The notes beneath the pieces were generated by a model. That model was not told where the DNA came from. It saw nothing but the letters and a program-made list of their open reading frames with translations, and did not search any database. 64,000 nt of DNA from Psychrobacillus sp. INOP01 (GTDB lineage Bacteria > Bacillota > Bacilli > Bacillales_A > Planococcaceae), in the NCBI RefSeq assembly GCF_018140925.1, contig NZ_CP073315.1, positions 3,038,001 through 3,102,000 on the forward strand, given 5' to 3'. Both the position numbers and the translations under genes were made by a program. Below are positions 1 through 9,048 of the stretch, piece after piece (within the stretch, counting starts at the first letter, position 1; each line of letters starts with the position of its first letter).

Positions 1-10
1 GGACAAAAAA

Positions 11-1288
11 ATGAATAAAAACACTGACTTTTTCCGGATAGTACCTTTTTTGTATGTAATAATAGGACCTGTTTGGATTATTGGTACTGATTATTTCCTC
101 GCTGTTTTTAATCTTTCTGATGAACAGATTCTATTTTTGGATACATTTAAAGGTTTTTTGTTCGTTGTCCTTACAGCTATTCTTTTATTTGTTTTAATAA
201 ATAAATTAAGGGATTCCAAACAAATTGAAGAAGAAAAAGAGAAACTTTCTTTTTTAATTGATACGATGCCCGACTTTGTTTCATTTAAAGATGGGGAAGG
301 AAAGTGGCTTCAAATAAATAAATTTGGTGCTCAGTTATTCGAGCTTGAAGGCATCGATTATAAAGGAAAAACAGATAAGGAAATGGCGGAATATACAGAT
401 TTTTATCACGATGCTTTGATTTATTGTATAGAAACGGACGAAGAGGCGTGGAAGGTTGGAAAGGTTAGTCGATGCGAAGAAATAATACCATTGAGAAATG
501 GTTCCAATAAAATTTTCGATGCATTTAAAGTGCCTATTTTTAATAATGATGGTTCCAGAAAAGGATTAGTCGTTATTGGAAGAGAAATAACCGCTTTAAA
601 AGAAACAGAGCGCAAGTTAATACAATCCGAAAAAATGTCTGCTTTAGGCGAACTATCAGCAGGTATTGCCCACGAAATACGAAATCCTCTTGCAATTATT
701 AAAGGGTATTTGCAAATGGGACAAGAGAAAACAATTAAACTGGATGATCATATTAACATGTTAGTAACTGAAATTGATCGAATTAATAGCATTGTGAATG
801 AACTATTAATGATTGCAAAACCAACAGACATTTTGCTTGAAAATAATGACATTAATAAAATTGTGAGAGATGTCGTTCAATTGTTTTCAATAGAAGCATC
901 CAAACAACAAACGAAAATATACGTGAATGACCTTGATCAATTTAATACATACTGCAATGAAAGTAAATTGAAACAAGTGTTTATAAATATATTGAAAAAC
1001 GCTTTAGAGGCAATTACAACAAATGGGGAAATCAACATTTCTATATATGAGAAGGATGAAAACTATATTGGCATTAAGATTGAGGATAATGGCTGCGGAA
1101 TGGAAGAGAGCCATTTACAACACATTGGTGATCCTTTCTATAGCTTAAAAGAAAAAGGAATTGGTTTAGGTATGACTGTCAGCCATAGTATAATAGAAGC
1201 ACACAAAGGCTCTATACAAATTACGAGTCAAGTTAATATAGGGACTAGCATAGAGGTATTGTTACCGAAATTAAACGCTTCCTTGTAG
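11..1288 (+). CDS. PAS-domain sensor histidine kinase, sporulation-kinase type, orphan
   Basis: Membrane-bound sensor histidine kinase of 425 residues. Two hydrophobic segments (about 9-32 and 46-64) are followed by a PAS-like region (about 78-195). The HisKA phosphoacceptor has H221 in AGIAHEIRNPLA. The HATPase domain has an N-box near 326-333 (NILKNALE) and G-boxes DNGCGM (359-364) and GIGLGM (383-388). This order matches Bacillus sporulation and phosphorelay kinases of the KinB/KinE type, which phosphorylate Spo0F. No response regulator lies next to it, which fits an orphan phosphorelay kinase, but the partner is inference. The ATG is only 10 bases into the window, so upstream promoter and operon context are cut off. 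A dispersed repeat begins 7 bases after the stop. Confidence 0.9.
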   Translation: MNKNTDFFRIVPFLYVIIGPVWIIGTDYFLAVFNLSDEQILFLDTFKGFLFVVLTAILLFVLINKLRDSKQIEEEKEKLSFLIDTMPDFVSFKDGEGKWLQINKFGAQLFELEGIDYKGKTDKEMAEYTDFYHDALIYCIETDEEAWKVGKVSRCEEIIPLRNGSNKIFDAFKVPIFNNDGSRKGLVVIGREITALKETERKLIQSEKMSALGELSAGIAHEIRNPLAIIKGYLQMGQEKTIKLDDHINMLVTEIDRINSIVNELLMIAKPTDILLENNDINKIVRDVVQLFSIEASKQQTKIYVNDLDQFNTYCNESKLKQVFINILKNALEAITTNGEINISIYEKDENYIGIKIEDNGCGMEESHLQHIGDPFYSLKEKGIGLGMTVSHSIIEAHKGSIQITSQVNIGTSIEVLLPKLNASL

Positions 1289-1294
1289 AAGTAT

Positions 1295-1330
1295 TCCCTG
1301 TGCAAGATACAATTCTACACTATTCAGACA
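1295..1330 (+). repeat. Dispersed CCCTGTGTAAGAAACAATT-family repeat, copy A
   Basis: Begins 7 bases after the kinase stop. It reads TCCCTGTGCAAGATACAATT followed by CTACACTATTCAGAC. The same block recurs at 29232 and 37860, each time just behind a stop codon on the + strand. Probably one end of a miniature mobile element; the parent element is not identified. Confidence 0.6.
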
Positions 1331-1551
1331 ATTATCTATAATTCTGGTTTATTACCGTATGTTGAGGCGACATAAAATTGATAGCCTTCGTTTTTCATTT
1401 CAGAAAAAATAGCAGGAGCAGAATGGGAAAAATCCTTTCAAAACTTACATAAAAAAGTTTGAACAAATTTAACAAAAGATGTTTAATCATTTTTAAGCGG
1501 GGTATATAAATAGTACAAGGCGGAACTACCGTAGGAAGGGACTGGTAAACT

Positions 1552-1800
1552 ATGCGTTTACAAGAGACTCCAATGGTTGATTTGCACAGCCTTGGCGGAA
1601 AATTTGCTTTACTGACGAAAGGTACTCTCGTCGGGAACCGATATATTTAGGTTTCCATCCAACGTGTTTTACCTGCTAGTGAAAGAAAAGTTTTTTGTGG
1701 AAGTGCACCTAAATGTCTGATGTTTCATATCAGACGACTCAACTGCACTGACGAGATGATTTTTGAAATTGTCAGTTACGGTTTAACAAAGCAACATTAA
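1552..1800 (+). pseudogene. Small ORF interrupted by an in-frame TAG (unknown protein)
   Basis: An ATG at 1552 sits 12 bases behind a GGAAGGG ribosome binding site and opens 32 codons ending in TAG at 1648-1650. The same frame continues for 49 further codons to TAA at 1798-1800. The second half (VSIQRVLPASERKVFCG onwards) looks like ordinary protein, with a C-X4-C pair and a later cysteine. It may be a gene of about 82 residues broken by one nonsense mutation, or two short peptides. I do not recognise the family. A hairpin terminator follows directly, as if this were once a transcription unit. Confidence 0.4.
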
Positions 1801-1801
1801 C

Positions 1802-1894
1802 AAATTTTCCGAGTGTATTCCCTCTTTAGGGAAAGAAGAAAGCGTAGTCCTATTTGGATTACGCTTTTTTCTTTCCTTTTTTTGTCCCTGTGTA
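1802..1894 (+). repeat. 93-bp repeat carrying a terminator hairpin, copy 1
   Basis: Matches 7096-7188 over 93 bases without gaps; I count three substitutions. It holds a small hairpin TCCCT/AGGGA, then a stronger hairpin AGCGTAGTCC/GGATTACGCT followed by a T-run (1839-1870). It ends in TCCCTGTGTA, the start of the dispersed repeat motif. Acts at least as a terminator for the broken ORF at 1552. Confidence 0.75.
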
Positions 1895-2073
1895 TTCCTG
1901 TAGAACCGCTTTTTAAACGCCAATAATGAGCTGTCAAACGACCGAGAAGATCTACTAAAAGCCGTTGTATTCAGCTCCGCTAATCGGAGACCAATTGTAG
2001 AATGACTGATAGATTTTACCACAATTTCTTCTAAGAACTTTGGTTTAGAACAAATACCAGATTCCATTACCAA
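1884..2073 (-). mobile_element. Possible insertion-sequence remnant (transposase fragment)
   Basis: On the minus strand, codons from 2067 down to about 1893 read like a real protein: KFLEEIVVKSISHSTIGL, then RLAELNTTAF. This resembles the early part of IS4-type transposases (a GLxSISxSxLSRxL-like stretch), but the resemblance is by eye and weak. It abuts the CCCTGTGTA motif at 1885-1894, which would be the element end. There is no DDE catalytic region, so at most it is a fragment. The surrounding 1.1 kb between kinase and opine dehydrogenase has no other credible gene. Confidence 0.3.
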
Positions 2074-2313
2074 GACTAGGAGTTTTTTTGTGTTTTAACA
2101 TCTAAAATTTATTTTTTATATTTTGTTTCGTATCCTATATTTTTACTTCTATGCAACGCTAGTGGGTAGCTTTTACTACTTATTATAATTCCAACTGAAT
2201 AAATTTTAAAAAACAGCGGGGGACAGTTTACTTGCTGCTTTTTTTTGATTCGGAGGATATTTTGTTAAGCGCAACATTTCAATACCTACATTATTTTTAG
2301 GATGCAGCATTCT

Positions 2314-2325
2314 ATACTGCAGTAT
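2314..2325. promoter_or_regulatory. ATACTGCAGTAT palindrome upstream of the opine-dehydrogenase gene
   Basis: A perfect 12-bp palindrome about 120 bases before the start at 2448. It is a possible operator for the cluster, for example for PucR at 5849, but there is no second copy to support that. Confidence 0.2.
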
Positions 2326-2447
2326 GTGCTGAAGCACAAAATATTTTAGCTATATGAATATATTAATAGACTGAATTATGTGAGATAAAGAAAGGAGTTC
2401 AAGATAAGTTTCTATAATAGAATAAATTATTGGAAAGAGGGATTGGG

Positions 2448-3542
2448 ATGAAGGTACAAAGAGTAGCGATATTAGGAGCAGGAAATGGCGGAATTACTGC
2501 GGCAGCGGATTTAAAAAGTAGAGGTTTTGAAGTAAGTTTATATGAACTTCCTCAATTTAGAAATAATTTAGATGGCATTAAACAAAAAGGAGGAATTTTA
2601 TTAAAGGAACTAGATCAGGAGTCTTTCTACGAAGTGGATTTGGTAACTACTAACATTGTACAAGCTATTCAAGGAGCAGATGTAATTATGCTGACGGTTC
2701 CTGGATTTGCAATTGAACAGTTTGCCGAACTATTGGCACCGATAGTAACAGATGAGCAAGTGATTTTGCTAAATGGTGCTGCAGCTATGGGATGCGTACG
2801 TTTTGTAAACAAAGCAAGAGATTTAGGAATTGATACGAAGTTTAGTATCGCAGAAACGAATTCACTTACTTATGGTACCCGTGCATTTCCTGCTGAAGCT
2901 ATTGCAGAAATGTCCTTACGTGTAAGAAAGATTTTTCTTGCTGCATACCCTCATAGCGAAACTGAGCGTTTACTTGCTGTATGCTCTCAGCTTTATGATT
3001 GCTTCGTTGAGGCTAAAAACATATGGCATACCACATTGGAGAATGGAAATCCTGAGGTTCATCCAGGTCCTTGTTTATTGAACGCAGGGAGAATAGATTA
3101 CTCTAATGGGGAATTTTGGCTTTATAAAGAAGGGATAACAGAACATACGATTAAATTACTACATGCTATTGAAGGTGAGCGTATGGCAATTGGAAAGGCT
3201 TTTGGCTTCGAATTAGAGGATGCTGTCAAAAGTAGAGCGAGAAGGGGATATTTTAGTAACGAAGAGGAAGATCTACAAACCCTTTTTAATACAAGTGAAG
3301 TGTTTACAAAGATCAAAGGACCGGTAAGTGTTCAATCACGGTACTTTACAGAGGATATTTCTAGCGGTCTTGTTCTCTGGTCCGATTTAGGAAAAGTCGC
3401 AGGGGTTCCAACGCCGAATATAGATGCGGTAATAATTTTAGGTGGGACATTATTAGAACAAGATTTTAATAATGATGGGCTACATTTGAAGAGCCTTGGT
3501 TTGGATGGTCTGACGGTACAGCAATTAATAGAAATTGTATAA
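2448..3542 (+). CDS. NAD/NADP octopine/nopaline dehydrogenase family enzyme
   Basis: Cytoplasmic NAD(P)-dependent oxidoreductase of 364 residues. The Rossmann glycine loop is GAGNGG (residues 10-15), preceded by a beta strand VAILG. The later PEVHPGPCLLNAGRI region, with a conserved histidine, is typical of the opine dehydrogenase C-terminal domain. The family reversibly links an amino acid and an oxo acid as a secondary amine (opine). The ATG at 2448 is chosen because GAGGG lies 8 bases upstream; the upstream TTG at 2430 has no such site. It is followed after 17 bases by an NhaC antiporter, then a TauE/SafE permease and PucR, suggesting a catabolic role for an opine-like substrate. The substrate cannot be read from the sequence. 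Confidence 0.8.
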   Translation: MKVQRVAILGAGNGGITAAADLKSRGFEVSLYELPQFRNNLDGIKQKGGILLKELDQESFYEVDLVTTNIVQAIQGADVIMLTVPGFAIEQFAELLAPIVTDEQVILLNGAAAMGCVRFVNKARDLGIDTKFSIAETNSLTYGTRAFPAEAIAEMSLRVRKIFLAAYPHSETERLLAVCSQLYDCFVEAKNIWHTTLENGNPEVHPGPCLLNAGRIDYSNGEFWLYKEGITEHTIKLLHAIEGERMAIGKAFGFELEDAVKSRARRGYFSNEEEDLQTLFNTSEVFTKIKGPVSVQSRYFTEDISSGLVLWSDLGKVAGVPTPNIDAVIILGGTLLEQDFNNDGLHLKSLGLDGLTVQQLIEIV

Positions 3543-3559
3543 ATAAGGGGGTATGGGAA

Positions 3560-5014
3560 ATGGGGAAAGTAAGAGCTAAAAGAAAGCCAACATTATTCGA
3601 ATCTATATCCTGTCTTGTTTTTATGGGGTTAGTCATTGGTATAGGCTTTGGGATCTTTGGAATCGGAATTCAAATATTATTAGTTATATCGGCTGTCTAT
3701 GCCGCTTTCATTGGATGGAGGGTAGGACTAACTTGGGACGAAATGGAAAAAGGGGTTTCTGTTCGTATAGGGAATGTTATGCCTGCAGTTTTTATCCTAT
3801 TTGCGGTAGGTATTGTAATAGGTAGCTGGGTATATGCAGGTACTGTGCCCATGTTAATCTATTATGGATTGAAAATCATAAGTCCAGCATTTTTCTTAGT
3901 TACAGCTTTTATAATCGTTGCCGTAGTTTCTACTGCTACAGGAACCGCATGGGGATCTACAGCAACAGCTGGTGTTGCCCTTATGGGAATTGCCGCACAG
4001 TTAAATATTCCGCTTGGTATGGCGGCGGGTGCAGTCATTGCAGGGGGAGTTTTTGGGGATAAATTATCGCCATTGTCTGATACGACTAATTTGGCTCCGC
4101 TTGTTTGTGAAGTAAATTTGTATGATCATATTAAGCATATGCTATATACAACCATTCCAGCTTCGCTAATAGGAATGATTGTATATGTGATAGTTGGACA
4201 GCAGATGTATGGTGATGAAAAAGTAGATATTACTGCTATTCAGGCACTTACTGGTGAACTCGATTCAATATACAATTGGAATGTTTTTATGTGTTTACCG
4301 TTCTTAGTGATATTTTGGGGCGCTTTCTATAAAAAACCGACAGTCCCAATTATGCTTCTTTCCTCCGTGGTAGCTCTAGTAGTAGGAATGTTATCCAACT
4401 CTTTTTCACTTACTGATGGGCTCCAAGCTATGGTCAGCGGATTTAATGTATCGATGGTTCATTCAGCAAATTTTGATGCTTCCGCTGTTTCTGAAACTGT
4501 CTTAAAGTTACTTAATCGTGGGGGGATCTTCTCCATGACGACTATTGCGGTCACAATTATTTGTGGATATGCTTTTGCCGGAATAGTTGAAGTGGCTGGC
4601 TGTTTAGAGGTAATCTTGGAGTCATTCTATAGTAAGGTGGAGAAAGTATGGCAGTTAATAGGGGTAACGATTGCTGGTAGTGTTGCACTTGTTTTCACGG
4701 CTGGTGTTGCTTCAATATCTATTATCATGGTTGGTACTCTATTAAAAGATGCATATAACAAAATGGGATTAGATCGTAAAAATCTATCAAGAACTTTAGA
4801 AGATGCTGGGACAATGATTCTCCCATTTGTTCCTTGGGGAGTATCTGGAATTTACTATTTAGAAGTTTTAGGTGTAGGGGTTGGAAACTATTGGATGTGG
4901 GCCATCCCGTGTTACTTATGTATTGTTTTCGCTATGATCTTTGGCTTCACTGGTTATTCTATAGCCAAAACAGACAAATCTGATGCAAAAGTGAAAAGCG
5001 TTTTAGTTAGATAG
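3560..5014 (+). CDS. NhaC-family Na+/H+ (or organic acid) antiporter
   Basis: Polytopic membrane protein of 484 residues with about 11-12 hydrophobic segments. The run TATGTAWGSTATAGVAL and the GGVFGDKLSPLSDTTNLAP signature (residues about 167-185) are diagnostic of the NhaC family. Family members exchange sodium for protons, and some (MleN) couple malate and lactate exchange. Start ATG is preceded by AAGGGGG. Its place between an opine dehydrogenase-like enzyme and a TauE/SafE permease suggests it moves an organic anion related to that pathway rather than serving pH homeostasis; that is inference. Confidence 0.85.
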   Translation: MGKVRAKRKPTLFESISCLVFMGLVIGIGFGIFGIGIQILLVISAVYAAFIGWRVGLTWDEMEKGVSVRIGNVMPAVFILFAVGIVIGSWVYAGTVPMLIYYGLKIISPAFFLVTAFIIVAVVSTATGTAWGSTATAGVALMGIAAQLNIPLGMAAGAVIAGGVFGDKLSPLSDTTNLAPLVCEVNLYDHIKHMLYTTIPASLIGMIVYVIVGQQMYGDEKVDITAIQALTGELDSIYNWNVFMCLPFLVIFWGAFYKKPTVPIMLLSSVVALVVGMLSNSFSLTDGLQAMVSGFNVSMVHSANFDASAVSETVLKLLNRGGIFSMTTIAVTIICGYAFAGIVEVAGCLEVILESFYSKVEKVWQLIGVTIAGSVALVFTAGVASISIIMVGTLLKDAYNKMGLDRKNLSRTLEDAGTMILPFVPWGVSGIYYLEVLGVGVGNYWMWAIPCYLCIVFAMIFGFTGYSIAKTDKSDAKVKSVLVR

Positions 5015-5070
5015 ATAACTACGTTTAGAGGATATAAAGAAAAAATCCTTCTGAAAGGAAGATGACCAGT

Positions 5071-5790
5071 TTGTTGAGTCTACAGGAATTTTTGTTTCTT
5101 TTGGTCGTCTTCATAGCTAATACTGTTGAATCCATGACTGGCTTTGCAGGTACTTTGCTTGCAATGCCTGCTTCAATGCAATTGATAGGTGTAGATGAGG
5201 CAAAGACTGTTTTAAATGTTATTTCCCTTTTATGTTGTATTTGGATCACTATATCGTGCTATAAAGATACGAATTGGAAGGAACTTTTCAAAATCTCCAT
5301 TTTTATGTTACTTGGTATGATTGTAGGTATAGTTCTATTTGACTTTGTTCCGGTATCTATTTTATTGAAGTTTTATGCACTGCTGATAATTTTTATAGCC
5401 TTGTGGAAATTTTTTGCGAAGAAAGAATTTAACCTTTCTAGGAACTTTTTACTTTGGATAGTTGTTATGGCAGGAGTAGTACATGGATTATTTTTATCTG
5501 GTGGTTCATTATTGGTTATATATGCTGCCGTCGCTTTGAAAACGAAGAAGGAATTTAGAGCCACTTTAGCACCGCTTTGGGTCATTTTAGATTCCTTCTT
5601 ATTTTTAAATCAAGTTCGTTTAGGACACTTGAACGAAACGACAATCCCATTGATTCTTTGGTCAATCATTCCATTGACCCTTGGTATTATGCTCGGTATC
5701 AAATTATTTACAAAGATAAACCATCAGAATTTCTTGAAGTTAACATATATTCTATTATTCATCTCCGGGATTTCCTTACTTTTAACATAA
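5071..5790 (+). CDS. Sulfite exporter TauE/SafE family (TSUP) permease
   Basis: Hydrophobic protein of about 240 residues with around eight membrane segments and the duplicated layout of the TSUP family. The first half carries NTVESMTGFAGTLLAMP and the second half HGLFLSGGSLLVIYAAVALK, the paired glycine-rich signatures. Members export sulfite, sulfoacetate or other organic anions. The AAAGGAAG ribosome binding site touches the ATG at 5062 (no spacing), so the TTG at 5071, nine bases away, is the better start; TTG at 5074 is also possible. It lies about 55 bases after the NhaC gene in the same direction. Confidence 0.75.
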   Translation: MLSLQEFLFLLVVFIANTVESMTGFAGTLLAMPASMQLIGVDEAKTVLNVISLLCCIWITISCYKDTNWKELFKISIFMLLGMIVGIVLFDFVPVSILLKFYALLIIFIALWKFFAKKEFNLSRNFLLWIVVMAGVVHGLFLSGGSLLVIYAAVALKTKKEFRATLAPLWVILDSFLFLNQVRLGHLNETTIPLILWSIIPLTLGIMLGIKLFTKINHQNFLKLTYILLFISGISLLLT

Positions 5791-5848
5791 AGTGTTTTTC
5801 CATATATGTCTAAATATGCTCATGATAAGATAGAGAAGGGGTAATGGA

Positions 5849-7021
5849 ATGAGCGTCTTACTGAATGTATTATATAAATATGTTGTAAATAGTTTTGATA
5901 TACAACTAATAGCTGGACATGAGGGCATGGATAAACCTGTAAAGTGGGTACATATGGTAGAAAATGGAGAAATTTCAACTTTTTTAGATGGAGAGGAAGT
6001 TGTCTTCACAACTGGAATAGGGATATATGAAAATAAGGACTTTGATTTATTGGAATTAGTAAAAGAAAACATACGTAATGGTGCTAGTGGAATGGTAGTG
6101 AATATTGGGCCATATATACCGAACATTAGTGATGAAATTCTTGCTTATTGTAATGAAATGGCGTTTCCGTTATTCACAGTACCATGGGAAGTAAAGATGG
6201 CTCGTATAATAAAAGTTTTTTGCATGTATATATTAGAAGCCGAAAAGTATGAAATGGAAATTTCCAAAGCTCTTGAAAAAGCATTACTTGCACCTACGAG
6301 AGAAGATTTGTATATACCTATTTTGGAAGAATATGATTTTAGAATTGAAAATGAACTGCGCTTTACAATGTTTAGCTGTAAAATAGATTCAGAAGTAAAT
6401 GATAAATTTATAAATGACCTTACTAATAGGATTGAATTTTTTACCTACCAATTGGACGGAAAGGTTGCTATTGTAAATATAGAAGACAATTTCATCCTTT
6501 GTTCGGTTCAACTGAATTATTCTAAATTAGAAATATTAAAGGAAAAAGTATGCAGTTTTTTTGCTATTAAAGCCCCCGAGTCGCAACTCCAATTTATGGC
6601 ACTTGGAAAAGAAGTTAAGAAATTAAATCAGTTACATAAACATTTTATTAGAGCAAAGCAAGTTCATAAAATAAATAGTAACGGATTAATTTTTAAACCG
6701 ATAGAGGACGATCAGTCGCTGGGAGTGTATGAATTATTATTATCACATATAGACAAAGACGGAGCAGAAAGATATTTTCAATCCATGCTCGGTCCTCTTT
6801 TGCAATATGATAATGCAAACGATACGGACTTAAGTACAGTACTAAAGTTATATTTAGAAACGAACGGACGTGTCAATGAAGTGGCACAACGTATGTTTGT
6901 ACACCGGAATACTATAAATTATAAAATCAAAAAAATTGAAAGCTTATTAGCATGCGATTTATCTGATTTTTTTGTTCGGCTTAATCTGTCTGTAGCTTTT
7001 ATGATGAAAGTGATTTTATAG
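5849..7021 (+). CDS. PucR family transcriptional regulator
   Basis: Cytoplasmic regulator of 390 residues. The N-terminal PucR-type sensory domain (about 1-125) contains AGHEGMDKPVKWVHMVE and the typical EVVFTTG stretch. The C-terminal helix-turn-helix (about 340-378) reads NEVAQRMFVHRNTINYKIKK. PucR proteins control purine, allantoin and amino-acid-derivative catabolism, usually for genes next door. Placement 59 bases behind the permease suggests it governs the opine dehydrogenase-NhaC-TSUP set, and perhaps the hydantoin genes further on. ATG is preceded by GAAGGGG. Confidence 0.85.
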   Translation: MSVLLNVLYKYVVNSFDIQLIAGHEGMDKPVKWVHMVENGEISTFLDGEEVVFTTGIGIYENKDFDLLELVKENIRNGASGMVVNIGPYIPNISDEILAYCNEMAFPLFTVPWEVKMARIIKVFCMYILEAEKYEMEISKALEKALLAPTREDLYIPILEEYDFRIENELRFTMFSCKIDSEVNDKFINDLTNRIEFFTYQLDGKVAIVNIEDNFILCSVQLNYSKLEILKEKVCSFFAIKAPESQLQFMALGKEVKKLNQLHKHFIRAKQVHKINSNGLIFKPIEDDQSLGVYELLLSHIDKDGAERYFQSMLGPLLQYDNANDTDLSTVLKLYLETNGRVNEVAQRMFVHRNTINYKIKKIESLLACDLSDFFVRLNLSVAFMMKVIL

Positions 7022-7095
7022 ATTTTCTCCACTAGCATCAGGTACTTAGTTACCGGAGTATTCATAATTCGGTGAGATCATGGTACCTTTCTTGA

Positions 7096-7188
7096 AAATT
7101 TTCCGAGTGTATTCCCTATTTAGGGAAAGAAGAAAGCGTAGTCCTATTAGGATTGCGCTTTTTTCTTTCCTTTTTTTGTCCCTGTGTA
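7096..7188 (+). repeat. 93-bp repeat carrying a terminator hairpin, copy 2
   Basis: Second copy of the block at 1802-1894, 75 bases behind the PucR stop. Hairpin AGCGTAGTCC/GGATTGCGCT with T-run at 7133-7164 serves as the PucR operon terminator. The base change within the stem keeps pairing through a G-T pair. Ends in TCCCTGTGTA (7179-7188). The rest of the gap to rpoN (7189-7515) holds the enhancer-like palindrome at 7299 and a promoter candidate, and no gene. Confidence 0.75.
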
Positions 7189-7298
7189 AAAAACTAGGTT
7201 CTCAAACCATTAAGTAAAAACCTTGTACCTTTTACAAGGGCCTTTCACAAGTATATTTTCACGTTCAAATGTTTTCCAAAGGGCATCTGTGCAACAAA

Positions 7299-7311
7299 TA
7301 TCAATTTGATA
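7299..7311. promoter_or_regulatory. TATCAATTTGATA palindrome (candidate enhancer site) upstream of rpoN
   Basis: A near-perfect 13-bp palindrome identical to the sites at 10783 and 10801, about 205 bases before the rpoN start. No -24/-12 promoter was seen between it and rpoN. It may let the enhancer-binding protein influence rpoN, or mark an older arrangement. Confidence 0.45.
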
Positions 7312-7480
7312 AACCTAATGGAATCGCGTTTGAAGCTAGAAATAATGTTCAAATCCAATATATAAAGAGTTCCAATATTAAATGCTAAAGCTCATTTACA
7401 CATAAATATTGAAGGTCTCGCTTAATATGTTAATATATATATTAAAATCAGAAAATTAATATAAATCAGTATTTTTATAG

Positions 7481-7489
7481 TGTTATGAT
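7481..7489 (+). promoter_or_regulatory. Candidate extended -10 promoter for rpoN
   Basis: TGTTATGAT (TG-N-TATGAT) lies 27 bases before the start codon, with an AT-rich upstream region but no good -35. Low certainty. Confidence 0.25.
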
Positions 7490-7515
7490 AATTAATAATA
7501 GGGAGGGGGGCTATA

Positions 7516-8859
7516 ATGCACGGTTCTTTAGAAATTTCACAGATTCAAAAAATAGCACTAACAACAGAGTTAATACAACATCTTGAGATTTTGCATTATT
7601 CAGGTGCAGAGTTGGAAGGATATATTTACGAAAAAGCAAATGATAATCCTCTCTTACATGTAGAGGATTCAAAATTCCAAAAAAGTTATAAAGATGTGTT
7701 ACAACTAGCGTCCGTTTTTTCAAATAATAGAAGTAGTAACCATAGTGAAAAAATTGATTTGCTTCAAACAAGGTTAACCCAAAAAGATAGTTTCGAGGCT
7801 TATTTATTAGAACAGATACCACTGCATCAAAATTTATCTAAAAAAGATCTAAGTATTTTAAAATACTTAATATGTAGCTTAGATGATCGTTTATTTTTAG
7901 ATATAGAGTTAGATGAGGTAGCAGAAAAGTTTGAAACAACAAATGAACACGTTGAAGTTATTATAGATTTATTTCAAACTTTTGAACCAATTGGAGTGGG
8001 TGCAAGAAGTTTTACCGATTATTTACTCATCCAAATTGACCGAGATTTAACTGCACCACCACTTGCTGTAGATTTTGTGAAGTTCGAGCTTGAAAATATG
8101 GCTTCACTATCACTGAAAATATTAAGTAAGAAATATAGAACTGCTATAAAGGAAACACAGAGAACCTTAAACTATATTAGAAATTTAAATCCTCTGCCAA
8201 TTTCGGAAGACATGTTCAAACCTATTCAATATATAGTGCCGGATGCAGAGGTTATAAAAAGAAACGACCAATGGATAATTCAGTTAAATCGCAAGTATTT
8301 ACCAACTGTTTCAATAAGTAAAACATACGTAGATTTACTAAAATCTGATCCTGACCCTAAAACTAAAAAGTATTATCAAGACTGTCTTAAGGATGCTCTA
8401 CTATTAATGCAAGGAATCGAACAGCGAGACAAAACGATATATGCTTTACTTCGAGTATTACTTGAAAAGCAGCAAGATTTTTTTGAAAAGGGGATGCAAG
8501 ACATTAAACCTATGCGTTTAAAGGACGTTTCAATAATTCTTGGTGTCCATGAATCTACAATTAGCCGTACGATTAGAAGTAAATATATACGAACACCACA
8601 TGGTACCTATGCTTTACAATCATTATTTACTAAAGGATTTGTAAGTAATTCGGGGAAAATGGATTCAGTTAGTTATGTTAAACGTCGTATTAAAGAATTA
8701 ATAGACAGTGAAAATCCTGATAACCGGTATTCTGATCAGCAAATTACTGATATTTTGGGAGAGGAAGATATTCAAATCTCTCGTCGTACTGTCGCAAAAT
8801 ACCGTGAAGAGTTAAATATATTTAGTTCGTCAAAACGTGTATATATATCTATTAAGTGA
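7516..8859 (+). CDS. rpoN: RNA polymerase sigma-54 factor (RpoN/SigL)
   Basis: Sigma-54 of 447 residues, close to Bacillus SigL in length. The N-terminal glutamine/leucine-rich activator-contact region reads LEISQIQKIALTTELIQHLE. A core-binding domain follows (about 75-290), with the FEPIGVGARSF motif. Then comes the DNA-binding domain with HESTISRTIRSKYIRTPHG, and the C-terminal RpoN box as SRRTVAKYRE (family consensus ARRTVAKYRE), which reads the -24 element. ATG is preceded by GGGAGGGGGG. An enhancer-binding protein and a -24/-12 promoter follow downstream, forming a local module. In Bacillus sigL usually lies elsewhere, so this linkage to a catabolic operon is notable. Confidence 0.96.
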   Translation: MHGSLEISQIQKIALTTELIQHLEILHYSGAELEGYIYEKANDNPLLHVEDSKFQKSYKDVLQLASVFSNNRSSNHSEKIDLLQTRLTQKDSFEAYLLEQIPLHQNLSKKDLSILKYLICSLDDRLFLDIELDEVAEKFETTNEHVEVIIDLFQTFEPIGVGARSFTDYLLIQIDRDLTAPPLAVDFVKFELENMASLSLKILSKKYRTAIKETQRTLNYIRNLNPLPISEDMFKPIQYIVPDAEVIKRNDQWIIQLNRKYLPTVSISKTYVDLLKSDPDPKTKKYYQDCLKDALLLMQGIEQRDKTIYALLRVLLEKQQDFFEKGMQDIKPMRLKDVSIILGVHESTISRTIRSKYIRTPHGTYALQSLFTKGFVSNSGKMDSVSYVKRRIKELIDSENPDNRYSDQQITDILGEEDIQISRRTVAKYREELNIFSSSKRVYISIK

Positions 8860-8893
8860 CTGTTTCAAAAAGAACCTTCTTTTTGAAACAGTC
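8858..8893 (+). terminator. Strong hairpin terminator of rpoN
   Basis: Perfect 17-bp arms GACTGTTTCAAAAAGAA and its complement overlap the rpoN stop codon and are followed by TTGCTTT. Implies that the activator gene at 9049 has its own promoter. Confidence 0.85.
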
Positions 8894-9048
8894 TTGCTTT
8901 ATTAAAATAAATTAATAATTCATTAGATAAGTTAGAAGAAGGTAATACATAGTTAAGGTTTTTCTGAAAAACAGATTATTCAAGTAGGTATAACCTATAT
9001 AGGAGTTTCGAAGTTTTTAATTGTTAATTAATAAGGAGAGGATTCTAT

